Positions 1-4,292 of a stretch of DNA of 8,382 bases are shown piece after piece (positions within the stretch are counted from its first letter, which is position 1; every line of letters begins with the position of its first letter). The stretch covers positions 1 to 8,382 of the forward strand of contig CAYHEQ010000036.1 in assembly GCA_964355795.1 (NCBI GenBank), read 5' to 3'. Source of the DNA: CAYHEQ01 sp964355795. GTDB lineage: Bacteria; Patescibacteriota; JACPGU01. The notes beneath the pieces are model-generated. The model ran no database searches and was not told where the DNA came from. It saw only the letters and a program-made list of their open reading frames with translations. The position numbers and the translations under genes were made by a program.

Positions 1-17
1 TTTTTAACTACCCTTGC

Positions 18-46
18 ATTATACACCCTTTTATGATAAAAGTCAA
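18..46 (-). promoter_or_regulatory. Strong sigma70-type promoter reading leftwards out of the window
   Basis: On the minus strand TTGACT (41-46) is followed after exactly 17 nt by a perfect TATAAT (18-23). The predicted start is near position 11, so the transcript leaves the window on its left side and the served gene is not visible. The hexamers and spacing are seen directly; activity is inferred. Confidence 0.7.
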
Positions 47-69
47 TAGTTTTTTTACAGCACTCTTTC

Positions 70-78
70 TGCTATCAT
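70..78 (+). promoter_or_regulatory. Probable extended -10 promoter for gatB
   Basis: TGCTATCAT matches the extended -10 form TGnTATAAT with one mismatch. The -35 position is only a T-run, so the element would rely on the TG extension. The predicted start near 85 gives a leader of about 43 nt made almost entirely of the heptamer repeat. The same TGCTATnAT word recurs before the nucleotidyltransferase gene, the ThyX-like gene and at the right edge, which supports it as the local promoter style. Confidence 0.45.
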
Positions 79-81
79 TCT

Positions 82-120
82 CCTATAACCTATCACCTAA
101 AACCTATCACCTATAACCTA
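82..120 (+). repeat. Heptamer tandem repeat filling the gatB leader
   Basis: Five 7-bp units in a row, CCTATAA, CCTATCA, CCTAAAA, CCTATCA and CCTATAA (82-116), are followed by a partial CCTA. The array ends seven bases before the gatB start codon and leaves no room for a Shine-Dalgarno sequence. The array is seen directly; a role is unknown. Confidence 0.85.
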
Positions 121-127
121 GCCCCCT

Positions 128-1684
128 ATGCCTTACGAACCCGTCATTGGTCTGGAAATCCATTGCCAGCTGAAGACCAAATCAAAAATGTTTTGCCGTT
201 GCGACAATAATGCTGAGGGCAAAGAGCCTAATACTGTTACCTGCCCTGTGTGCATGGGGCATCCGGGGACACTGCCCGTGGCCAATCGGCAAGCCTTGGA
301 ATGGACTTATCTTCTGGGTCTAGCCTTGGGGTGCGAGATCGCGCCACAATTTAATTTCGAACGGAAGCAATACTTTTACCCCGATCTGCCGAAGGCGTAT
401 CAGATTACAAGTCAAACCACTCCGCCGATCGTGGGAGGATATTTGGAACTTGATGCAGACGGATTTAGAAGTCCGACATCAAAAGATGCCCAGATGTCGG
501 ACTTCGGGGCGAATGAGAAGAAACGTTTTCCCATTGAGCACATCCATCTCGAGGAAGACGCGGGGAAATTGATCCACGCCGGCGATTATTCTTTGGTGGA
601 CCTGAACAGGGCGGGGACGCCACTTTTGGAGGTCGTCACCAATCCGTGTTTTTCCACGCCGGCCGAAGCCAAAGCTTTCATGCAAGAATTACGCCTCATT
701 CTTCGTTATCTTGATATTTCTGACGCCGATATGGAAAAAGGCCACTTGCGGTGCGATGCCAATGTGTCGGTCAGGCCAGTGGGACAGAAAGAGCTAGGCA
801 AAAAAACCGAGGTGAAAAATATGAATTCTTTTGTCGCGATAGAAAAGGCCTTGGAATACGAAATCAAAAGGCAGACGGAGATTTTGGCAGAAGGTGGGAA
901 GGTGACGCAAGAAACGCGCGGTTGGGACGAGGCCAAGCAAAAGACTTTTTCGCAGAGGAGCAAAGAGCAGGCGCATGATTACCGGTATTTTCCGGAACCG
1001 GATTTGCCACCAATAGTAATTGACGGAAATAACAAATCTCAAATGACAAATCACAAGCAATCGTTTGATTTGGAGGAGTTGAAAACGCAGATACCGGAAT
1101 TGCCGGCGGAGAAGAGAGGGAGATACCAAAAAGATTTTGGTATGAACGAAAAAGACGCGGAGATCTTTGTCGGCGATATGGATTTGGCAGAATATTTTGA
1201 ATCTGCGGTTAATCTCTCCCAACGTTCAACGTTAGGGAATTCCCTAACGTTGAACGTTGGGAAGAAGATCGTTTCTATTATTCTGACTGATGTTTTGGGC
1301 TATTTGAACGCGAATAGCCAGCATATTGCTGATTTCAAAATTAAGCCACAGGATTTAGCGAAATTGGCCGAGAAGCTAGAATTAGGCGAGATTTCTTCCA
1401 AAATCGGCAAGGATGTTTTTGCCAAAATGGCGGACAGTGGCAAATCCGCCACTGAAATTATGGAAAAAGAAGGCATTCATCAAGTCTCCGACAAAGGAGA
1501 GCTGGAAAAAATCATTGCCGAAGTTATCAGCGCCAATCCCGAACAAGTCGAGCAGTATCGTCATACCGTAGGGGCGAATGGCGATTCGCCTATCCTCAAT
1601 TTTTTCGTCGGACAAGTGATGAAGGCTTCGCATGGTCAAGCCAACCCCGCGATGGTTAATGAGATTTTGAAGAAGATGCTATAA
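128..1684 (+). CDS. gatB: Aspartyl/glutamyl-tRNA amidotransferase subunit B (GatB)
   Basis: GatB binds misacylated Glu-tRNA(Gln) or Asp-tRNA(Asn) and, with GatA and GatC, converts it to the amide form in the cytoplasm. The N-terminal GatB domain opens with YEPVIGLEIHCQL and has the four-cysteine zinc site C23, C25, C39 and C42 (CxC then CPVC). The HLEEDAGK, DLNRAGTPLLEV and DYRYFPEPDLPP (to about residue 295) motifs follow. The C-terminal YqeY-like tRNA-binding domain ends with ANPAMVNEILKKML. At 518 residues it is longer than usual (about 475-480). The surplus is explained by repeat-derived insertions at residues 114-126, 301-312, 364-378 and about 481-488. No Shine-Dalgarno precedes the ATG, which is kept because the conserved N-terminus begins there. 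gatA and gatC are not in the window. Confidence 0.97.
   Translation: MPYEPVIGLEIHCQLKTKSKMFCRCDNNAEGKEPNTVTCPVCMGHPGTLPVANRQALEWTYLLGLALGCEIAPQFNFERKQYFYPDLPKAYQITSQTTPPIVGGYLELDADGFRSPTSKDAQMSDFGANEKKRFPIEHIHLEEDAGKLIHAGDYSLVDLNRAGTPLLEVVTNPCFSTPAEAKAFMQELRLILRYLDISDADMEKGHLRCDANVSVRPVGQKELGKKTEVKNMNSFVAIEKALEYEIKRQTEILAEGGKVTQETRGWDEAKQKTFSQRSKEQAHDYRYFPEPDLPPIVIDGNNKSQMTNHKQSFDLEELKTQIPELPAEKRGRYQKDFGMNEKDAEIFVGDMDLAEYFESAVNLSQRSTLGNSLTLNVGKKIVSIILTDVLGYLNANSQHIADFKIKPQDLAKLAEKLELGEISSKIGKDVFAKMADSGKSATEIMEKEGIHQVSDKGELEKIIAEVISANPEQVEQYRHTVGANGDSPILNFFVGQVMKASHGQANPAMVNEILKKML
468..505. repeat. In-frame inverted repeat in gatB (13-bp arms)
   Basis: GAAGTCCGACATC (468-480) and its exact reverse complement (493-505) flank a 12-nt loop. 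The element codes for residues 114-126 (RSPTSKDAQMSDF), just before the conserved HIHLEEDAGK segment, where typical GatB proteins have only a short turn. The inverted repeat is seen directly; that it is an inserted element is inferred. Confidence 0.85.
1028..1063 (+). repeat. Low-complexity repeat insertion coding for 12 residues of GatB
   Basis: The stretch is rich in ACAAATC/CAAATG words and encodes NNKSQMTNHKQS, a polar run between the conserved YRYFPEPDLPP-IVID segment and the ELKTQIPELP segment. Its reverse complement resembles the GATTTGA-type heptamer repeat at 4180-4243 in this window. Insertion is inferred from composition and from the family's usual spacing here. Confidence 0.6.
1217..1262. 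repeat. Perfect 46-bp palindrome inside gatB
   Basis: Two 23-bp arms meet with no loop, centred between 1239 and 1240 on GAATTC. Each arm holds AACGTT twice. All 23 base pairs were checked and match. It codes for residues 364-378 (SQRSTLGNSLTLNVG), between the conserved DMDLAEYFE segment and the following helix. It reads through without a stop in the gatB frame. Confidence 0.95.
1568..1595. repeat. Decayed REP-like palindrome near the 3' end of gatB
   Basis: GGCGAAT (1573-1579) and ATTCGCC (1584-1590) form a 7-bp stem around GGCG, with degenerate flanking symmetry from GTAG at 1568. It encodes roughly VGANGDSP (residues 481-488), between the conserved EQYR and FFVGQVMKA segments, where GatB normally has a shorter linker. 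The stem is seen directly; the insertion is inferred. Confidence 0.6.
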
Positions 1685-1685
1685 T
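1677..1685 (+). promoter_or_regulatory. Extended -10 promoter overlapping the gatB stop codon
   Basis: TGC followed by a perfect TATAAT (1680-1685) spans the last codons and stop of gatB. Only GTTTCT separates the hexamer from the ATG at 1692, so transcription would start at or next to the A of that ATG. This predicts a leaderless mRNA for the nucleotidyltransferase gene. The -35 region is weak (TTAATG at 1656-1661, 18-nt spacer). Confidence 0.55.
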
Positions 1686-1691
1686 GTTTCT

Positions 1692-1988
1692 ATGACACAG
1701 CTCGAACAAAAAATCACCGATAGTGTCTCGACTGGTATCGCTGGAAAATATATCAAAACAGCGAAGCTTTTTGGTTCTTACGCTTATGGCAAGCCAACCG
1801 CCAAAAGCGATATTGATCTTCTTGTCACACTCAAATCTGGCATAGGGTACTTTACTTTGTGCGCGATAGAAAATGAACTGGAGAAGAAACTAAAGAAAAA
1901 AGTAGATCTGGTGACCGAGGGGGCTTTGAGTCGGCACATCAGAAAAGATGTTCTAAAAAAAGCAAAAACAGTCTATGTCGAAAAATAG
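1692..1988 (+). CDS. Orphan MNT-type nucleotidyltransferase (MntA antitoxin-like)
   Basis: This 98-residue protein is a minimal polymerase-beta-type nucleotidyltransferase. It has the GSYAYG motif (28-33), the catalytic pair D40 and D42 in SDIDLLV, and a third acidic residue, D72, in KKVDLVT, so the active site looks intact. The C-terminus (RKDVLKKAKTVY) resembles the usual end of MntA-like proteins. Family members often neutralise HEPN toxins (HepT) by adding AMP to them. Here the next gene is a membrane protein and no HEPN partner is visible, so it is an orphan or acts on a remote target. It starts 7 nt after gatB with no Shine-Dalgarno, but with a -10 box placed for a leaderless transcript. 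Family assignment is firm; the role is not. Confidence 0.88.
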   Translation: MTQLEQKITDSVSTGIAGKYIKTAKLFGSYAYGKPTAKSDIDLLVTLKSGIGYFTLCAIENELEKKLKKKVDLVTEGALSRHIRKDVLKKAKTVYVEK

Positions 1989-1996
1989 AGTATATT

Positions 1997-2025
1997 TTGC
2001 TGTGCAAAAAAGTTTGTGATAAAAT
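1997..2025 (+). promoter_or_regulatory. Extended -10 promoter for the small membrane protein gene
   Basis: TTGCTG (1997-2002), a 17-nt spacer and TAAAAT (2020-2025) preceded by TG at 2017-2018 form a plausible sigma70-type promoter. The predicted start is near 2032, only about 3 nt before the ATG at 2035, giving a leaderless or nearly leaderless message. Confidence 0.5.
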
Positions 2026-2034
2026 AATAATGCT

Positions 2035-2439
2035 ATGCCATTTGCTTTAACTAAAAATATTTTGCGGGAGATAGTGATCGCTTTTGCTTCGCTTTATCTT
2101 CTCGTGGCTATTTTTGGTGTGAATTTTGGTTTCGCGAGTGGTCACATGGAGCCAGAGTCGCAATGTGTTTCGATAACGCATGGCGCGAATCTTTTCTGCC
2201 CATTAAGCGCTATCCAGCAGATCACTGATTGGCAAGCGCGATTTGCCAGTATAATGAATTATTTTTCTTTCGCCATTTTGTTTTTGTTAGTAGTCGCGCT
2301 TTATCTAGGCAAAGATTTCCGGCGCTCTTCGTGTTATTTTTCTAAAAAATTTTACCGGCGGAGGCAAATCATCCTTCGGCCACTCTATCTCTGGTCACAG
2401 CTTTTTTCCGCGGGGATTTTGAATCCGAAATTGTTCTAA
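2035..2439 (+). CDS. Small two-helix membrane protein, possibly copper-associated
   Basis: I do not recognise a named family with certainty. The 134-residue protein has a hydrophobic helix at about 10-34 (signal anchor or uncleaved signal) and a second at about 69-91. The short loop between them is probably extracytoplasmic and contains H37, M38, C44, H49 and C55 in SGHMEPESQC and THGANLFCPL, residues that could bind a soft metal. A basic segment (KDFRR, KKFYRRR) follows the second helix and fits a cytoplasmic tail; the protein ends GILNPKLF. It lies upstream of the HMA-membrane-cupredoxin fusion and CopA, separated by 337 bp of repeats. A copper link is inferred from position and the Cys/His/Met loop only. 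No Shine-Dalgarno is present; the start is supported by the promoter at 1997-2025. Confidence 0.75.
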   Translation: MPFALTKNILREIVIAFASLYLLVAIFGVNFGFASGHMEPESQCVSITHGANLFCPLSAIQQITDWQARFASIMNYFSFAILFLLVVALYLGKDFRRSSCYFSKKFYRRRQIILRPLYLWSQLFSAGILNPKLF

Positions 2440-2456
2440 GTTTTGTTCTCAATCGG

Positions 2457-2487
2457 AGGCGTGTTTTTTGACGCGCCTGTTTGTGTT
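2457..2487 (+). terminator. Weak hairpin, possible terminator of the small membrane protein gene
   Basis: AGGCGTG (2457-2463) pairs with CGCGCCT (2472-2478) with one wobble around an 8-nt loop. The following tract GTTTGTGTT is only moderately U-rich, so termination would be inefficient. Confidence 0.3.
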
Positions 2488-2492
2488 ATCTT

Positions 2493-2647
2493 GTCATTCT
2501 CGCGAAAGCGGGAATCCAGTACGATATATCACCATATAGTGCTTAATGAACTGGATCCCTGCCCGAAACGCTTCGCCCGCCAGAAACGCTGTATCTACTG
2601 CGGGCTGGCGTATCGATGCGGGCGGGCCCGATCAAGTCGGGGATGAC
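2493..2647. repeat. REP/MITE-like element with two hairpin ends and a nested insertion
   Basis: The left end (2493-2519) begins GTCATTC and folds into an 8-bp stem (ATTCTCGC with GCGGGAAT) around a GAAA tetraloop, ending ATCCAG. The right end begins CTGGATCCC (2551-2559) and finishes CGATCAAGTCGGGGATGAC (2629-2647), the inverse of the left end's outer bases. The two parts of the right end are separated by about 69 bp of GC-rich sequence (about 2560-2628). That insert has its own inverted ends (CCCGCC near 2575 and GGCGGG near 2622). Removing it restores a normal hairpin with ATCCCCGA and TCGGGGAT arms. The hairpins are seen directly; nesting is inferred. Confidence 0.65.
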
Positions 2648-2675
2648 ATCAAACAGGCACGAATTTATTCGAGCA

Positions 2676-2763
2676 GTTAGTAATAATTAGAGGCAAAGAG
2701 GAGAGGTTCGACCTTGGAGAAGTTCGAAGCTAAGGTCGAACCTCGGTTAATAATAATTTAGAG
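2676..2763. repeat. Hairpin with 13-bp stem flanked by imperfect direct repeats
   Basis: GAGGTTCGACCTT (2703-2715) is perfectly complementary to AAGGTCGAACCTC (2732-2744) with a 16-nt loop containing TTCGAA. On either side lie near-identical sequences, GTTAGTAATAATTAGAG (2676-2692) and GTTAATAATAATTTAGAG (2746-2763). The element ends about 14 bases before the start of the copper fusion gene. It could be a mobile palindrome with duplicated flanks, a terminator-like structure or an operator; the sequence does not decide. Confidence 0.75.
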
Positions 2764-2776
2764 AAAATGGTGCGCT

Positions 2777-4141
2777 ATGAAAAAATATAAATTCAAAGTA
2801 ACCGGTATGCATTGCGCGGCTTGCGAAATCACTTTGGAGAAGGTGGCGATGACTATTCCCGGAGCAGTCAAGGCGCGCGCCAATACGGCTCTGGGAAACT
2901 TAAAAATCTATGCCGAGCGCGAGCCTTCTCTGCGCCACCTTAACGAAATTTTGAGCGATACGCCCTATCAGGTTCGTCGCGAAGGAGAGGCGGGGAAGTC
3001 TTCCGAGGTGGGCGTCAATCGTTGGAGCGAGATCGGCGCGGTAGCTCTACTGCTTCTTTCCGTCTACATTTTGCTCAAAAAACTCAATCTCCTGCCCGAA
3101 GGCTTTGGTGTCAAAGAAGAAATGAGTTATGGCTTTATCTTCCTTTTGGGCTTGGTAGCGGCTTTTTCCACTTGTATGGCGGTGACGGGTGGGCTCTTGG
3201 TCTCTATTTCTACCCGCCTCTTGGAGCAAGGAATGAAAAAAGCCTCTCTGTGGCGCGCGCAACTATCTTTCAATCTCGGTCGGATTATCTCCTACACTCT
3301 GCTCGGTGGTCTGGTCGGAATCTTGGGAAGCAGTCTGTCTCTTTCGCCAAAGATCAGTGGCTTGATTGCCGTAATCGCTTCTTTGGCCATGATGGTCTTG
3401 GGGGTGCAGATGCTGGGAGTTTTTCCGAAACTGGGGCTTTTGGGGCTGAAAATGCCAAAAATTTTTGGTCATTTTTCTCATCAACAGGCCAAAAGCGGGG
3501 GCGCGAAACCTTTCGTTTTGGGCGCGCTGACCTTCTTCCTGCCCTGCGGATTTACGCAAGCGCTCCAGCTTTATGTTCTTTCGCAAGGAGGGTTTACGCT
3601 TGGCGCTTTGACTATGGGCATCTTCGCGCTGGGGACTCTGCCGGGATTGCTTTCGGTGGGGGCATTGGCGAATTTCCTCCAAGGAACAGCCAAAAGATAT
3701 TTCGTTACGACAGCCGGCATTATCGTTATCGCGCTGGGAGTATTCGGTCTCGGTGGCGGAGCCAATCTTTTGGGCGTGGGGAAAATCTTGGCCAAAGCCA
3801 ATACGGCGGTTTCAGTTAGTTTGCCAAAAGCGCCAGAAAAGGAGGATAATGTAGCTAGCGAAAACAAAGTAAAAATGAAAATAGAGGACTACGATTATTT
3901 TCCGGCCAATTTCACCGTCTCGGCCAATACGGATATTGACTGGGTGGTAGACGGGAGGAGGGCGGCCGGTTGCGCGCGAATCCTCATCCAGCCGGATCTG
4001 GACATTCAAGAAATCCTCCCGCAAGAAGGAACAAAAACGATTAAAGTGAATTTTCCCAAGCCCGGTTTTTACCCTTTCTTCTGCGCGATGGGTATGACCA
4101 CGCCGGGGGCGGGATTTACAGTCACGAATTCCACGAATTAA
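2777..4141 (+). CDS. HMA / TauE-SafE-like membrane / cupredoxin-like fusion protein
   Basis: A 454-residue membrane protein, probably for copper handling. An N-terminal heavy-metal-associated domain (about 1-70) has GMHCAAC with ligands C13 and C16. About seven hydrophobic segments (about 83-340) follow, with paired motifs AFSTCMAVTGG (C133) and FFLPCGFTQ (P256, C257), as in DsbD/CcdA and TauE/SafE-type domains. The C-terminal part (about 365-450) is cupredoxin-like: DIDWVVDGRRAAGC (C399) and PFFCAMGM (C436, M438, M440). The plausible job is passing Cu(I) or electrons between a cytoplasmic HMA domain, membrane cysteines and an extracytoplasmic cupredoxin. copA comes next, 151 nt on from the stop to its preferred start. 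The last residues TNSTN and the stop lie in an ACGAATT repeat. No clear Shine-Dalgarno is present; the start fits the HMA domain. The architecture is well supported; the function is inferred. Confidence 0.9.
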   Translation: MKKYKFKVTGMHCAACEITLEKVAMTIPGAVKARANTALGNLKIYAEREPSLRHLNEILSDTPYQVRREGEAGKSSEVGVNRWSEIGAVALLLLSVYILLKKLNLLPEGFGVKEEMSYGFIFLLGLVAAFSTCMAVTGGLLVSISTRLLEQGMKKASLWRAQLSFNLGRIISYTLLGGLVGILGSSLSLSPKISGLIAVIASLAMMVLGVQMLGVFPKLGLLGLKMPKIFGHFSHQQAKSGGAKPFVLGALTFFLPCGFTQALQLYVLSQGGFTLGALTMGIFALGTLPGLLSVGALANFLQGTAKRYFVTTAGIIVIALGVFGLGGGANLLGVGKILAKANTAVSVSLPKAPEKEDNVASENKVKMKIEDYDYFPANFTVSANTDIDWVVDGRRAAGCARILIQPDLDIQEILPQEGTKTIKVNFPKPGFYPFFCAMGMTTPGAGFTVTNSTN

Positions 4142-4149
4142 AACGAATT
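4124..4149 (+). repeat. Triple ACGAATT repeat spanning the fusion gene's stop codon
   Basis: ACGAATT occurs at 4124-4130, 4133-4139 and 4143-4149. The first two copies encode the C-terminal TNSTN, and the stop codon TAA (4139-4141) comes from the repeat junction. Confidence 0.75.
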
Positions 4150-4179
4150 ACTCGAAGGGATAAAAAACGGATTTGTTTA

Positions 4180-4243
4180 GGATTTGAGATTTCAAACATT
4201 AGATATTGTTTGGGATTTGGTGCTTGAGATTTGGGATTTTGAG
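4180..4243 (+). repeat. Degenerate GATTTGA/GATTTGG heptamer repeat upstream of copA
   Basis: Units GATTTGA, GATTTCA, GATTTGG, GATTTGG and GATTTTG recur in roughly 7-bp steps with degenerate units between them. The stretch has no protein-like features. An open frame from an ATG at 4206 runs through it into copA, but the encoded peptide looks repeat-derived. Confidence 0.7.
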
Positions 4244-4292
4244 GGAGTGTTATTTGAAAGTGAATAATAGTAATAAAGCTAAAAATTGCTAC

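Larger units (their letters stand above)
2440..2776. other. 337-bp non-coding region made largely of repeats
   Basis: This gap contains a weak hairpin after the small membrane protein gene, a REP/MITE-like element with an apparent nested insertion, and a 13-bp-stem hairpin flanked by imperfect direct repeats. An open frame at 2443-2646 lies in the repeat and does not look like a protein. No convincing promoter or Shine-Dalgarno for the gene at 2777 was found. Confidence 0.8.

Noticed and set aside
14..37. Plus-strand promoter TTGCAT to TATGAT
   Set aside because: The spacer is only 12 nt; these bases belong to the much better minus-strand promoter.
82..120. CRISPR array or direct-repeat array in the gatB leader
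   Set aside because: The units are 7 bp with no spacers, so this is a short tandem repeat. No CRISPR repeat-spacer structure occurs in the window.
2035..2439. HEPN toxin partner for the MNT protein
   Set aside because: The protein is a two-helix membrane protein and lacks a recognisable HEPN RxxxxH motif.
2443..2646. 67-codon open frame in the intergenic region
   Set aside because: It runs through the REP/MITE hairpins and nested insert; the sequence is repeat-derived with no start signal.
2493..2647. Structured RNA gene in the GC-rich hairpin region
   Set aside because: The hairpins match REP-type repeats and no tRNA, rRNA or known RNA motif was recognised.
3022..3819. Plus-strand 265-codon open frame overlapping the copper fusion gene
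   Set aside because: It is the shifted frame of a gene with clear HMA, membrane and cupredoxin motifs; its product is a motif-free Arg/Ser/Phe-rich string.
4206..4292. N-terminal extension of copA from ATG 4206
   Set aside because: The encoded MFGIWCLRFGIL-type peptide comes from the heptamer repeat, no Shine-Dalgarno precedes ATG 4206, and the HMA domain starts cleanly at 4293. It is kept only as an alternative.
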